A stretch of DNA of 64,000 bases from Paenibacillus sp. AN1007 (GCF_040702995.1 NZ_CP159992.1:5376001-5440000), one strand, 5' to 3'. Shown: positions 16,763 through 26,903, counted from the stretch's first letter. A program made the numbers and translations. Notes: generated by a model from the sequence alone, not told the origin.

Positions 16763-17251
16763 CTAGATATGCCTATGGAGTTTGACATCCAGCTCTGTCG
16801 ATGCTGCCGTGACGTACTCCAGATAATTGACAGAGCCATTAAAGTTCAAATAAGCTTCATAACGCTTCCGAATCCCGGGTAGAGTGATCCAATCCAGCAC
16901 TTGATCCTTAGGCACCCACCTGCACTCGCTCGTTTCTTCAGAAACCGTTAATTCTCCTCCTGCAGCTCTGCATACGAAGTCAAACATGACTTTTGTAGGG
17001 ACATCCGTCTCACCGTCGTACCACTTATGAATGGCTGTATTCGATACAATACTGATTAAATGACTCACCGTCACGATGATGCCGCTCTCCTCCTGGATTT
17101 CACGGATCACACCATCAATCAGGTTCTCCCCAACTTCTGTAATCCCGCCCGGGTACACCCATCCATCATCATGAGCTTTAACTAAGAGAATATTCCCCTT
17201 CCCATCTTCTACAATGCCGCCTGCAGATACGATATGTGTTGGAAAAGACAT
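16763..17251 (-). CDS. Nudix hydrolase
   Basis: A 162-residue pyrophosphohydrolase. The Nudix box is complete: GGITEVGENLIDGVIREIQE runs into ESGI, matching G-x5-E-x7-R-E-U-x-E-E-x-G-U with the metal-binding REIQEE. The N-terminus (HIVSAGGIVEDGKGNILLVK) is the usual first strand. The substrate may be a nucleoside diphosphate derivative or a sugar nucleotide; the sequence does not say. It lies 29 nt downstream of the GH88 gene on the same strand and may be co-transcribed. Confidence 0.9.
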   Translation of the reverse strand: MSFPTHIVSAGGIVEDGKGNILLVKAHDDGWVYPGGITEVGENLIDGVIREIQEESGIIVTVSHLISIVSNTAIHKWYDGETDVPTKVMFDFVCRAAGGELTVSEETSECRWVPKDQVLDWITLPGIRKRYEAYLNFNGSVNYLEYVTAASTELDVKLHRHI

Positions 17252-17280
17252 GCCGGCACCTCCTGATAAAATCGTCTCTG

Positions 17281-18417
17281 TTAAAATAAACCTTCACTTC
17301 CGCGCAGCTTCGCCAGCGCCTCCATATAGAAGTAATCGCCGTATATAATCGGCACATTAATTCCCCGCCCTTCGGGGTAGTGCACCGTTCCCTTCATGAT
17401 CAGCCCTTCCTCCGCTGCCGATTTACCGGCGCTGAAGTGCTCATACAAGCCGCGGACGATACGCTCTCCCGCGGCAGCATAGATTTGCCCGCGCGGCGAC
17501 AGCTTCGCGAGCTCTAACAGGCCGCTCGCAGCAATTGCTGCAGCGGACGAGTCCCACGCCGCCCGGTGCTCCGTAGGCGCGCGGAAATCCCACACCGGCA
17601 CGATGTCTTCGCCAAGCATGGCGAGGAAGAAATCGGCCGCCCGCTCCGCTGTCTCCAGATATCGGGCTTCGCCCGTATACCGGAAAGACAGCGCAAACCC
17701 GTGCAGCGCCCAGGCGGTACCCCGCGCCCAGGCGGACCCGGGAGCATGGCCTTGGCCCCCATGCTCCCGCAGCTTCTGCCCCGTGTATGGATCAAATTCC
17801 ACCACGTGGCAGATGGACCCGTCTGCGCGGACGAACTCGCGCGCCACGGTGTCCGCATGCGCTTCCGCCAGCCAACGGAAGCGGGGATCGCCGCTCTGCT
17901 CGGATGCCCAGTAGAGCAGCGGCAGGTTCATCATGCTGTCAATGATGGCGACGCCGCGCGTATCCATCGTTGACGAGCTGAAGTTCCATGCGCGGATGAA
18001 CTCACCGCGCACGTGAAAGCGGGCAGCGAGCAGGTTCGCGGCAAGCATGCCGCGGCGGCGCCCTTCCTCGCTGCCCATCTGGCGATAGCTGGCTATGCCG
18101 CTAAGCAGCCAGATGAAGCCCAGATCGTGATCCACCGAATCCGGATCACGCAGGCAGTCTTCGAGCTGCCGCTCACAGCTGTCAGCGATGCGACGCAGCT
18201 CCGCTGCCGCTTCGCTCTCTGGGGCATCTCTGTGCACCAGCCATAACAGGCCGGGCCAAAAACCGGCCGTCCACCATTCGGGATCATTGCTGTCGTACAT
18301 CCCCTGCACCGAAGTATGAGGAAAGGTATCCTTGATTCGTTTCGCATTCTGAATCGTCCTGCTCGCCCCTTGCTGCCATGCTTTTTCCACCCATGATGCC
18401 GATACGGATGTATTCAT
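17281..18417 (-). CDS. GH88 unsaturated glucuronyl hydrolase
   Basis: A 378-residue (alpha/alpha)6-barrel enzyme that removes the 4,5-unsaturated uronic acid left at the non-reducing end by polysaccharide lyases. GH88 features: DPEWWTAGFWPGLLWLVHR near residue 45, DHDLGFIWLLSG with the catalytic-type Asp, and GHAPGSAWARGTAWALHGF further on, with WDSSAAAIAASGLLEL towards the end. There is no signal peptide, so it acts in the cytoplasm. It is the last uronate-specific gene of a minus-strand cluster with a heparinase II/III-type lyase, an unknown toroid protein and a GDSL esterase. The substrate polysaccharide is unknown. The gene is notably G+C-rich in its middle part. Confidence 0.92.
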   Translation of the reverse strand: MNTSVSASWVEKAWQQGASRTIQNAKRIKDTFPHTSVQGMYDSNDPEWWTAGFWPGLLWLVHRDAPESEAAAELRRIADSCERQLEDCLRDPDSVDHDLGFIWLLSGIASYRQMGSEEGRRRGMLAANLLAARFHVRGEFIRAWNFSSSTMDTRGVAIIDSMMNLPLLYWASEQSGDPRFRWLAEAHADTVAREFVRADGSICHVVEFDPYTGQKLREHGGQGHAPGSAWARGTAWALHGFALSFRYTGEARYLETAERAADFFLAMLGEDIVPVWDFRAPTEHRAAWDSSAAAIAASGLLELAKLSPRGQIYAAAGERIVRGLYEHFSAGKSAAEEGLIMKGTVHYPEGRGINVPIIYGDYFYMEALAKLRGSEGLF

Positions 18418-18475
18418 TTCCTGTCCCTCCCGCTTCTGAGTGATGTAATCCTTCTTTGCTGGGTCTTTTTTCTTC

Positions 18476-20449
18476 TTACATACGTCCCAATTGAATAGTA
18501 AATGTCAGCTGCTGTGCACCGTGGACTTCTATTCTTGCTTTTTTCAGCAGACCATTGCGGGAGGATGTCTCCTGCTGATCCAGCCGGATTACCGCCCCTG
18601 CATCATGCGCCGTAGATTCAACGTATGCTCCGCGGTATTCCGTACGCACACCCTGTCCGGTTTGCGTAATTACGGCCTGTTCCTGACCATCGCTGTACAT
18701 GAGGGGAATCAAAGCCCCCGCCGCCTCAATCTCACCTTCGAAAACATAGGTTACCGTCAGCTGATCTGCCCGCTGCACATATCGGGAACATACAGAACGT
18801 ATTCCAGGTAAAGGCCCCATCCAAGTCATATCAAATGCATTCTCCACAGTGTCCCCCGCAGCACGATCACCAGCCTTCGCATCAGCCGCCGGCACGGTAT
18901 CACCTGTTTTGTTCGCTGCCCTAACCTTATTCGTCGGAGCAGCTGATTCAAATACAACCGAACCGCCGCCGCTGGCTGGATCAATCCCTGCATCGCGGTC
19001 ATATACACTGCCGGGCGGGATACCTTCCGCAAGACTGTGCCATATCCCGTCTGCTGTCTTCCAGGCGGGGCAGTAACTCAAGGGCTGCACGATCCCCTCT
19101 GCAAATTCGGTAAACCCGGCCTGTACATGACTGGCTGCAGACGGACCAATCAACCCCGGGAGTTCTGCCTGCTGTATTCGTACCAGTCCCGGAATCGTAT
19201 ATGGATCATTCAATGCGGTGTGCAGGACCAGCTGCTGGCCTGGCACGGAAGCCAGCACGGTTTCAAACCATCCATCCGCCTGCAGTACCCTGCTCCCAAT
19301 CTCGGAAGGAAGACTGTACTGGATGATATCTTCGCCCGGATCACGAAGACAGGCATGAGCCAGTGCGGCTGCCGTCCACAGATTGTAGCAGGTATGATTG
19401 GTGTAAATTTCATATCCGTGGCGTTTCTCCGGTGCATATTCATTGCGCACGATTTTCAAACGCCCGTCAGGCATCAGCCAGCGCTCCACTGCTTCAAAAC
19501 AACGGTCCGCCGCTCTTGCAAATGCTCCGGCAAGCACCGAATCCCCTGCCTGCATTGCCAGTGAAGCATGCAGTGAGCATACGTATGCCGCGGCAGCTTC
19601 ATTCCATTGATGCTGAGAGCTTCGACCACGCGGCGGTATTTCTCCAAGGGGAGACAGCATCAGCAGCGTGCTGAATGCACCGCTGCGCAGCTTCTCGCGC
19701 AATGCGTCGGCGACTGCCCCTTCATATCCTGCATCAAGCATTACTCCAAGGTGATAGCGGGTAGCAATGTCATAGGAAAACGGACAATTAGGGCGGTCCA
19801 GTGGACCATCCTGATACAAACCAAGCGCGGTAAACCGCGGCAGATGATAAGCTTCCAGATAACGATCCATCCATGCTGTATCTTCACTCGCCAGCTGTTC
19901 ACCCCACCTCAGATACTCACCTGAGATCATAATGGCGTTCCAGTTAATCATGCGATTTGGGTTATTCATTCGGGTCATTGTAAATACATAATCCTGCTCA
20001 GGATGAATGGTTTTGAGTGCCTCAGCCCAGATCGCTGCCTGCTCAGGCAGATGAGGCTTCAGCAGCATATACGCCCGCATCATCAGCACAGGGTAAAAAT
20101 CAGGATGATTGTCCGGTGCACTTCCTTTCACCACAGCATCAATGCTCTGTGACAGAGCATTCGATGCGGAATCCAGCAGTTCCATGTGCCCTGCATCCAC
20201 CAACACAGCTGCCGCCATCGCATAAGCTGGTGTGGAATAGTAGCGTTCTGTACCGGAGTATGGATCGATAATGGCCCCGTCACCATGCTGATGCTTTTTG
20301 TAAGCGCAAACAATTTGTTTGACAAGTGTCAGCTTGCGCTCTATATTCCAGCCATCCGCAGGTACGGGACCCGCCTGCACTGCCGCAGTGCGATATCGAT
20401 CAAGCTCATTTCTCCATGGATACGTCGCTGCAGCTGTATAACTATTCAC
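18476..20449 (-). CDS. Putative carbohydrate-active toroid enzyme, family not recognised
   Basis: A 657-residue cytoplasmic protein with no signal peptide. Residues 1-380 are rich in Trp/Tyr and helical, like an (alpha/alpha)6 toroid (GLYQDGPLDRPNCPFSYDIA; RSSQHQWNEAAAAYVCSLHA; YTNHTCYNLWTAAALAHACL). Residues 390-657 look like the beta-sandwich typical of lyases of this shape, interrupted around residues 505-545 by an Ala/Asp/Lys-rich insert. The stop overlaps nothing downstream, but its start overlaps the end of the heparinase II/III gene by 8 nt, so the two are co-translated. It sits between GH88 and heparinase-like genes, so it is probably a second lyase or glycosidase acting on a uronic-acid polymer. 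No catalytic residue was assigned. Confidence 0.75.
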   Translation of the reverse strand: MNSYTAAATYPWRNELDRYRTAAVQAGPVPADGWNIERKLTLVKQIVCAYKKHQHGDGAIIDPYSGTERYYSTPAYAMAAAVLVDAGHMELLDSASNALSQSIDAVVKGSAPDNHPDFYPVLMMRAYMLLKPHLPEQAAIWAEALKTIHPEQDYVFTMTRMNNPNRMINWNAIMISGEYLRWGEQLASEDTAWMDRYLEAYHLPRFTALGLYQDGPLDRPNCPFSYDIATRYHLGVMLDAGYEGAVADALREKLRSGAFSTLLMLSPLGEIPPRGRSSQHQWNEAAAAYVCSLHASLAMQAGDSVLAGAFARAADRCFEAVERWLMPDGRLKIVRNEYAPEKRHGYEIYTNHTCYNLWTAAALAHACLRDPGEDIIQYSLPSEIGSRVLQADGWFETVLASVPGQQLVLHTALNDPYTIPGLVRIQQAELPGLIGPSAASHVQAGFTEFAEGIVQPLSYCPAWKTADGIWHSLAEGIPPGSVYDRDAGIDPASGGGSVVFESAAPTNKVRAANKTGDTVPAADAKAGDRAAGDTVENAFDMTWMGPLPGIRSVCSRYVQRADQLTVTYVFEGEIEAAGALIPLMYSDGQEQAVITQTGQGVRTEYRGAYVESTAHDAGAVIRLDQQETSSRNGLLKKARIEVHGAQQLTFTIQLGRM

Positions 20450-22754
20450 GGGGACTCACCTCGGTTTCTCCTATACGCGGTTCAACAATAAAATCGACTT
20501 GGCACACGATCTCCAGCGGGACAGAATTACCTGCTCCATCCGTCTCGACACCTGCAGGGTACACAGCATCTCCATGATTCCTGCTTTCCTTTTTCCCAAG
20601 AAGTTTAAAATGATCTGGAGTTTCCGTGTTCTCAAGTTTCAGAGATTTCAGGGGTTCTGATAATTCTAACTTCTCTGTTCCCCTTCCATTCTCGTACTTC
20701 GTTACGGTCTTTTCCGTTCCCTTCCATATAAGTGATGTACGATAAAAGGTGACAGGCATCTCATCGTGATCCACGGCATGCACAGACTCCACCTGCGCCT
20801 CCCACTGGACTGCATCATATGTCATGTACATGTTGGCGCGTGAAGCCCGCCATTGAACAAGTCCCTCCTCTTTCACAACCGGACATATCCGGCTGATCCA
20901 GCGCTCAACAACTGGTGAAGGGACAGCATACCGCTCATCCGCCGAGAACTTCACAGCATCAGCACCTGGGTTCATATCCCATTGAAACCTGTCTGTGATT
21001 CGTAATGCTGCGACGTCCACATCCGCATTGATGATCCCGTTCATGCCGATGAATCCGAATTCGTGAATCCCGGCGTCATTCGTTTCAGCCCTCCAACATA
21101 GATGACGTGTATATCGCTGCAGGGATACAGCCTCAGGGTATGCACGTGTCAGGTCCAGAATGGCCTGCATTTCACTTCCGTCTTCTGCAAGTCTGAACTC
21201 CAGCACTTTGGCTTCGGCCTCTCTGCCAGGGCTCTGCTCACACCCTTCAATCAGCGGCACGTTATGCCCGGAGGACGAAATATGAAACAGCTGCTCACGT
21301 CCGGGAGCAAAATAGGCCTGGGTGTACAATCCTGCTCCGGGGTCACACAGTATATTTTCGCCGCCGCAGTGGATAATCACTTGTCCCAGATCAAGATGGT
21401 TATGAGGCTCATCGTTATGACCGCCTTTGAATGAACAAGCCGCTTGAACCCATTTACTGCCCGAACGCGGATGGTCTGTCTCCTCACGTTCATCCAGCCT
21501 TTGGAGAGCACTCTTGGCAACCATCCAACCGAGCTGATGAAAAATACCCCCCCTACTCGCCTGCACAGCTGCTTCGCCCCGCCCATGTCCAACCACTGCC
21601 GGATCGCTCCACATCACGTTCCGCAGCAGATGGGCCCACCTGCGGCAGGGATCGTCTGTCAGCCGGGGAACTCGCAGCGGCAGCTCCATCTGCAGCCCGA
21701 ACCGGGCGGCTAAGCGGGACAGCAGCCCTGATGGGATCTCTTCCTGCTCTGCACTGTCCGAGTAATTGACATATGTACCTTCCGACAGATGAATACGCAG
21801 CGGGAAGGCCGCTATTGCCGCCGCTTTGGAGTCCGTCAGCAGATTCAACGCTCCCTCGCTGTAATCCAATAACATCTCGGCATAATAGATGAAGTAACCG
21901 AATCCATATACCCAGTACCCGATGCCTTCAGCACAGCCGCCGTCCTCGCCATAACCGCTCAGAAACGCCTCCATACAGTGGATTGTCTGCCGAGTGGACT
22001 CGCGCAGAACAGCTTCATCTTTCACCAGCAGCAGGGCAGCCATGCCGCAGCATCCTCCGCAGACTGCGGACCAGTTATGATCTGCAGTCTGCCAGTGATA
22101 TGCCCGCTGTTCCCGATATAACGGGGTAAAAATACGCCGCTCTGCCTCCATCCCAATTCGTTCGACAATCAGAGGGTCCAGATGCTGACCGTGAAGGGTG
22201 GCAATCTCAGCGAGCATATGGACTGTCTCTGCGGCGAAGAGATCAATATGAGCTTCTACCTGTTCCGCTTCTCCTGTTCCCAGATGGGCCGGGAGACACC
22301 ACGTATATTCATCACATACAGCCCACAGCATCTCTTCAAGCACGTGAAGTACATCGGGGCTGTTGTCATCAAGAGCGAGCAGGGAAACTGCTGCTAATCT
22401 CCCACGTCGGTCGAAGTACACGCGCTCGTAGGATTTGCGGTTCCCAGTTTTGCTGAATTGTCGAAACAGGTTGAATGTTAGAGGCGGCATTGGTTCACTT
22501 ACTGCCTGTTCTCCATAAGCATTCAGGTCCGCAAGCAGCTCTCTCCATTCCGGCCTGTGAAGCTTCTCCCGAAGTCGGTCAACCTTGAATACCTTGTTTT
22601 CTTGATTGTGGTACTGGTTGTTAATATGCAGCTGATGAATAAGCCGTTCATCCGGCCATTGAATTACCCGAGCATCGTCTTCAACACTGCTTGTATACAG
22701 ATTCGTATGCTCATTTCCCATTTCGTGATTAGAGCCTTGCACAGGATTCACCAC
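20442..22754 (-). CDS. Heparinase II/III-family polysaccharide lyase
   Basis: A 770-residue cytoplasmic lyase. An (alpha/alpha) toroid occupies residues 90-400 (TADHNWSAVCGGCCGMAALL; GCAEGIGYWVYGFGYFIYYA). The heparinase II/III-like beta domain (PF07940 type) follows, with FKGGHNDEPHNHLDLGQVII and ENILCDPGAGLYTQAYF as its hallmark around the metal/catalytic His. Such enzymes cleave uronate-containing glycans by beta-elimination, producing the unsaturated ends taken by the GH88 product. The start is uncertain: two GTG codons at 22754 and 22751 lie close to AAGGGA, while ATG 22721 lacks a clear site. It is the second gene after the GDSL esterase. Confidence 0.85.
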   Translation of the reverse strand: MVNPVQGSNHEMGNEHTNLYTSSVEDDARVIQWPDERLIHQLHINNQYHNQENKVFKVDRLREKLHRPEWRELLADLNAYGEQAVSEPMPPLTFNLFRQFSKTGNRKSYERVYFDRRGRLAAVSLLALDDNSPDVLHVLEEMLWAVCDEYTWCLPAHLGTGEAEQVEAHIDLFAAETVHMLAEIATLHGQHLDPLIVERIGMEAERRIFTPLYREQRAYHWQTADHNWSAVCGGCCGMAALLLVKDEAVLRESTRQTIHCMEAFLSGYGEDGGCAEGIGYWVYGFGYFIYYAEMLLDYSEGALNLLTDSKAAAIAAFPLRIHLSEGTYVNYSDSAEQEEIPSGLLSRLAARFGLQMELPLRVPRLTDDPCRRWAHLLRNVMWSDPAVVGHGRGEAAVQASRGGIFHQLGWMVAKSALQRLDEREETDHPRSGSKWVQAACSFKGGHNDEPHNHLDLGQVIIHCGGENILCDPGAGLYTQAYFAPGREQLFHISSSGHNVPLIEGCEQSPGREAEAKVLEFRLAEDGSEMQAILDLTRAYPEAVSLQRYTRHLCWRAETNDAGIHEFGFIGMNGIINADVDVAALRITDRFQWDMNPGADAVKFSADERYAVPSPVVERWISRICPVVKEEGLVQWRASRANMYMTYDAVQWEAQVESVHAVDHDEMPVTFYRTSLIWKGTEKTVTKYENGRGTEKLELSEPLKSLKLENTETPDHFKLLGKKESRNHGDAVYPAGVETDGAGNSVPLEIVCQVDFIVEPRIGETEVSPRE

Positions 22755-22810
22755 GTTCCCTTATGAAATGAATGATACAAGTTCAACAAAATGTGAACTC
22801 TCTGCTTTTT

Positions 22811-23479
22811 TTACTCAATAACAAGTGGAGATTGCTGTACAACAGACAGCCACTGACGTGCAATTAACTCATGGCCTGCGGCAGTTGGATGAACGCCATC
22901 CCATAACCAATACGAAGCATCCGCCTTCTGCAAAGCCGCATTGAACGTTTGCTGCAGCGGTACCCATACTGCCCCGAACTGCTCAGCCATGTCACGAACC
23001 TGTTCCTGATAATCTGTCATAAGCTTTTCCCATTCATCCCATTTATCCAGCGTCGCTCCGGTCTTCAGAATAAACGGTTCCATCAGCACCAGCCCGGTCT
23101 CCGGCACGACTTCTCGTGTCTCCTCCAGCAGGTGACGATATGCCCTCGCAAAACGATCCGTATACCCTTTAGCCTCACCATTCATGGAACGCCAGGCATC
23201 GTTAACTCCGATCAGGATACTGATCAGATCCGGCTGCAGACTCAACGTGTCTTCGTTCCAGCGTGCATACAGATCGGAAGCCCGATCCCCGCTGATCCCC
23301 CGGTTATAGAACTTTTTTTGTCTATCTGCCAGTTCCATGCCAAGTCTGCTTGAGATCAAATATGCATACCCGTGACCGAGAACATGATTCAGATCGTCAT
23401 TGCGTGACCTTCCTCCGTCTGTAATGGAATCTCCTTGAAACAAGATCGTAGATGGACTTGGTTTCATCTTGAACATCAT
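22811..23479 (-). CDS. SGNH/GDSL esterase
   Basis: A 222-residue SGNH hydrolase, probably a carbohydrate acetylesterase. Block I ILFQGDSITDGG has the catalytic Ser, block II is NRGISGDRASDL, block III is ILIGVNDAWRS and block V is WDGVHPTAAGHELIA with the catalytic Asp and His. There is no signal peptide. The gene starts the minus-strand lyase cluster (57 nt before heparinase II/III) and likely removes acetyl groups from the imported oligosaccharide. Three in-frame ATGs (23479, 23476, 23467) follow AGAAGGG; the outermost is used here. Confidence 0.9.
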   Translation of the reverse strand: MMFKMKPSPSTILFQGDSITDGGRSRNDDLNHVLGHGYAYLISSRLGMELADRQKKFYNRGISGDRASDLYARWNEDTLSLQPDLISILIGVNDAWRSMNGEAKGYTDRFARAYRHLLEETREVVPETGLVLMEPFILKTGATLDKWDEWEKLMTDYQEQVRDMAEQFGAVWVPLQQTFNAALQKADASYWLWDGVHPTAAGHELIARQWLSVVQQSPLVIE

Positions 23480-23614
23480 TCCCTTCTATCAGAATATACG
23501 ATGAAATACCGCTTACTCTGTCTCTAGATTGGACTGCTGCATACTGCTGTTTCCATCTTATCCCTTTCTGCATCATTAGAAAATAGCACCTGCAAAGAAG
23601 CTGCATCTCTCTAC

Positions 23615-23944
23615 CTATCCCATAAGGTAACGTAATATCATCATCGATACAATACCAACCAGCACCGTACCGAGCAGACTGCGTGTCCAGATAGCAACAA
23701 CAGCTGTAGGCAGCGCGGCCCACAAGGCAGCATTCTCTGTAATGGGTACGAGGCGACTGCCTGACATAAACAATTCCTGACCAATGAGTGAGGCCATAAC
23801 AGCAACCGGCACATATTCAAGCCAGCGCATCAGCCACACCGGAATCTGTATTTTACTGAAGAGCATAAGCGGCAGCACCCGCGGGATAAACGTGAGCAGC
23901 GCCGAGCCCATAATAATCCAGAATACATCCCATCTTACTTCCAT
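23615..23944 (-). CDS. azlD: AzlD-type branched-chain amino acid exporter subunit
   Basis: A 109-residue membrane protein with about four hydrophobic segments (FWIIMGSALLTFIPRVLPLM; YVPVAVMASLIGQELF). The small partner AzlD of the AzlCD exporter. A longer open frame exists upstream, but the ATG at 23944 overlaps the azlC stop by 10 nt, the usual coupled layout. No separate promoter was seen. Confidence 0.88.
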   Translation of the reverse strand: MEVRWDVFWIIMGSALLTFIPRVLPLMLFSKIQIPVWLMRWLEYVPVAVMASLIGQELFMSGSRLVPITENAALWAALPTAVVAIWTRSLLGTVLVGIVSMMILRYLMG

Positions 23945-24678
23945 CGTTCCATAAACACTCCCATCGTTGCTGCGACCACTGCTGCTATGATAATGCTTAG
24001 ACTGCCGAGTGAAGCCATGCTTGCTAAGATGACACAAATGACCGCAATGATTGCCACATTGATATGTATTTTTTTGTTTTTGCGATGTACCAGTTGAAGT
24101 ACGATCAGACCGATAAACATGGCTGGTAAAGCATAATCAAGACCAAAACGATCGGGGTCCGTTATCCAGCGTCCAAAGTAGGCCCCTGCCATGTTAGCGG
24201 CAAACCAGTTCAAGTATGCGGTAATATTCAGACCGTGCATCCAGCGTTCACTGAGTGTTTTTCTGCCTATGGCACGGGTCATTGCCACGCCGAATGACTC
24301 GTCTGTAAGCAGGGAGCCAATCCACATATTTTTAAGCGGTGTCAGATGCCTGAAATAAGGGGATACCGCTGCACTCAGCAGCAGATGGCGCAGATTCACA
24401 AAAAATATAGTGAAGATGATCGCTAATGCCGATCCATTGGAAGCCAGCATACCTGCTGCTATGAACTGCGCTGAACCTGCATACAAAACAAGACTCAGCA
24501 GCGCTGTTTCGGCAAAACTCAGACCTGCCGTCATCTCGATAACCCCTGCCGCAAAGCCAATACTTAAATATCCGAGCAGTGTAGGTACACAATCACGGAC
24601 TCCCTGCATAAATGAGGCATCGTCCCGAATCTCTTCATTTTTTTCGTGTCCGGGTAATCTTATTGCATTTTGATTCAA
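23935..24678 (-). CDS. azlC: AzlC-type branched-chain amino acid exporter
   Basis: A 247-residue membrane protein, the large subunit of a branched-chain amino acid (and azaleucine) exporter. The family block VPTLLGYLSIGFAAGVIEMT is followed by SLVLYAGSAQFIAAGMLAS and NLRHLLLSAAVSPYF; about seven or eight membrane helices are expected. It starts at TTG 24678 with GAGGAG about 12 nt upstream. It forms an operon with azlD, which overlaps its last codons. Confidence 0.9.
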   Translation of the reverse strand: MNQNAIRLPGHEKNEEIRDDASFMQGVRDCVPTLLGYLSIGFAAGVIEMTAGLSFAETALLSLVLYAGSAQFIAAGMLASNGSALAIIFTIFFVNLRHLLLSAAVSPYFRHLTPLKNMWIGSLLTDESFGVAMTRAIGRKTLSERWMHGLNITAYLNWFAANMAGAYFGRWITDPDRFGLDYALPAMFIGLIVLQLVHRKNKKIHINVAIIAVICVILASMASLGSLSIIIAAVVAATMGVFMERWK

Positions 24679-24844
24679 ATCGGGTGCAGCTCCTCTCTAA
24701 TTTTAAACAATGCCAGCCGATATATATCGATACATACCATTCTGAATCAGAAACTTATTCCGAGTGCAGAATCGGTTCGCATTAACTTAGAAATATACCA
24801 CATTTTATGTCAGTTCGGGAGAGCTGACAGGGGGAGATTGGATC

Positions 24845-26845
24845 ATGGAGAAAATAAAGCAGCCAAAGGGGAAACGAACACTGCAGATGAGAGAGAAGCT
24901 GATACTGTCATTTGCTATCGTGCTGCTGATCCCGACGATCAGTTTAGGCATTATTTCATTCCAGACAGCAGCTGCCAAGGTCGAAGAGAAAATGTTTGAG
25001 AATGCTAACAGCAGTGTGAGCGTGCTGAATCAGACCATCGACCAGATCATCGGGGCTTCGCGTAAAAATGTCGATTTCCTGGCAAGCCAACTCGACGCTG
25101 GCAATGTCGGTCCTGTTCAAGGGGACGAAACGAAAACCATTCGTACCTTACTTGATGCATATAAGGACACCCACAGTGATGTGGAATTGGCTTCTGTCGG
25201 AACAGACAAAGGCATCTATATTAATTCCCCCATTACCGCTGTGAACAAGCCAGGGTATGATCCCCGTGAACGCCCTTGGTTTAAAGCTGCTTCCGAGAAC
25301 AAAGACGTACCTACGGTAATTACACCTTATATCTCAAGCAATACGGGTAATGTCGTTGCTTCAGTCGCTCAGACAACCGGTGACGGTCATGGTGTCGTTT
25401 CGGTCAGCCTGTCCCTTGAGGCTCTTTCCCAGACGGTAAATTCCACGAAAATCGGGCAAAGAGGATATATCTATATTATTGATAATGCGAACAAAATCAT
25501 CGTACATCCAACCGAGAAACCAGGTACTGAAGGCACGATGGAACCCTACAAACAAATTTTTGACCAAAAGAATGGTGATCTGCAGTATACGTTGAACGGA
25601 AAAAACGAGCATGCCTTCTTCGTTACCAATGAAACGACAGGCTGGACAGTCGTCGGTGTTATCGATAACGACGAAGTTACGCAAACCGTTCGTCCTATCC
25701 TGTACACTACTTTGATCGTGATCGCAGTTGCCATCGTCATCAGTTCCATCATTATTTACTGGATTGTACAAGCCATTACGAGACCGCTTAATCGACTTGT
25801 CAAAGCCTCCAACGAAATCAGCGATGGAAACCTGACGATTGAAGTTGCCGTGAACGGGCAGGATGAATTCGGTAAACTCAGCAACAGTTTTAATAAAATG
25901 AGTCAATCTCTGCGTACGGTTATTCAGGATGTGCGTCATACCGCTGACGAACTCACCTCCTCTTCCGCACAGCTTGCCATTAACTCATCAGAGACAACCA
26001 AAGCTACGGAGCAGGTAGCTCTCATTACGGAGCAGTCTGCAGCCGGAATTGAAAAACAGGCCAGCAGCCTGAAGCATACTGCACAGCAGATGAATGAACT
26101 TGCTGGAGGGGTTGGACAAGTAACCAACAGCACACAGCAAGTATCCGAAGCGGCTATGCAGGCCAGTGAACTTGCACAACAGGGGAATTCGACTATCAAA
26201 ACGGCTGTATCCGAAATGAGTTCCATCCAGCATTTTGTACAGGGCATCGCAGAGACCGCTGCACGTCTTGATCAGCATTCCAGCTCGATCGGTGAGATGG
26301 TTTCTGTCATTACAGATATTGCAGCCCAAACCAATCTGCTTGCGCTTAATGCTTCTATAGAAGCAGCCCGTGCAGGTGAGCATGGACGCGGCTTCTCCGT
26401 CGTTGCAAGCGAAGTCCGCAAACTGGCGGAGCAATCCAGCGAGTCTGGTCAGAAGATCGTCGAGATGGTTGCATCCATCCAGAACGAAATCTCGAAGGCC
26501 AATGAGAATGTACGTCTGGGGCAAAAAGACGTGGATAACGGCATCCGGGCTGTGCAGTTTGCCGATGATGCGTTTGTGCAAATCAGCGAAGCTGTTGGCA
26601 CGGTTAATCAGCAGCTTGAGAACATCGCAGCTGCTTCAGAGCAGATGTCTGCCAGCACTGCCGAAGTGGTGCAGTCAATTGACCAAATTCATACGATCTC
26701 GGAAACTAATGCAGACGGCACCGAGAATATCTCTGCGGCTACAGAAGAACAGGTAGCCTCGATGCAGGAAATCTCCTCCTCTGCTGACTCCCTTGCTCAT
26801 TTGGCTCACAAGCTGCAGAAGCTGGTCGAACAATTTAAGCTGTAG
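24845..26845 (+). CDS. Methyl-accepting chemotaxis protein with dCache sensor
   Basis: A 666-residue chemoreceptor. One membrane helix at about residues 20-40, a dCache_1 sensor at about 45-285 with the ligand-pocket word YDPRERPWFKAA and a second module (GYIYIIDNANKIIVHP), a second membrane helix at about 288-312, HAMP, and a cytoplasmic signalling domain. The highly conserved hairpin tip reads ITDIAAQTNLLALNASIEAA then RAGEHGRGFSVVASEVRKLA. Cache domains of this type often sense amino acids, amines or organic acids; the ligand is not evident. A GGGGGAGATTGG site precedes the ATG. Monocistronic, with a 20-bp terminator stem. Confidence 0.93.
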   Translation: MEKIKQPKGKRTLQMREKLILSFAIVLLIPTISLGIISFQTAAAKVEEKMFENANSSVSVLNQTIDQIIGASRKNVDFLASQLDAGNVGPVQGDETKTIRTLLDAYKDTHSDVELASVGTDKGIYINSPITAVNKPGYDPRERPWFKAASENKDVPTVITPYISSNTGNVVASVAQTTGDGHGVVSVSLSLEALSQTVNSTKIGQRGYIYIIDNANKIIVHPTEKPGTEGTMEPYKQIFDQKNGDLQYTLNGKNEHAFFVTNETTGWTVVGVIDNDEVTQTVRPILYTTLIVIAVAIVISSIIIYWIVQAITRPLNRLVKASNEISDGNLTIEVAVNGQDEFGKLSNSFNKMSQSLRTVIQDVRHTADELTSSSAQLAINSSETTKATEQVALITEQSAAGIEKQASSLKHTAQQMNELAGGVGQVTNSTQQVSEAAMQASELAQQGNSTIKTAVSEMSSIQHFVQGIAETAARLDQHSSSIGEMVSVITDIAAQTNLLALNASIEAARAGEHGRGFSVVASEVRKLAEQSSESGQKIVEMVASIQNEISKANENVRLGQKDVDNGIRAVQFADDAFVQISEAVGTVNQQLENIAAASEQMSASTAEVVQSIDQIHTISETNADGTENISAATEEQVASMQEISSSADSLAHLAHKLQKLVEQFKL

Positions 26846-26903
26846 CCGATACAAAGTACCAAATTACTCGCCTGAATCGGACGATTCACGCGGGTGCACC
26901 ACA

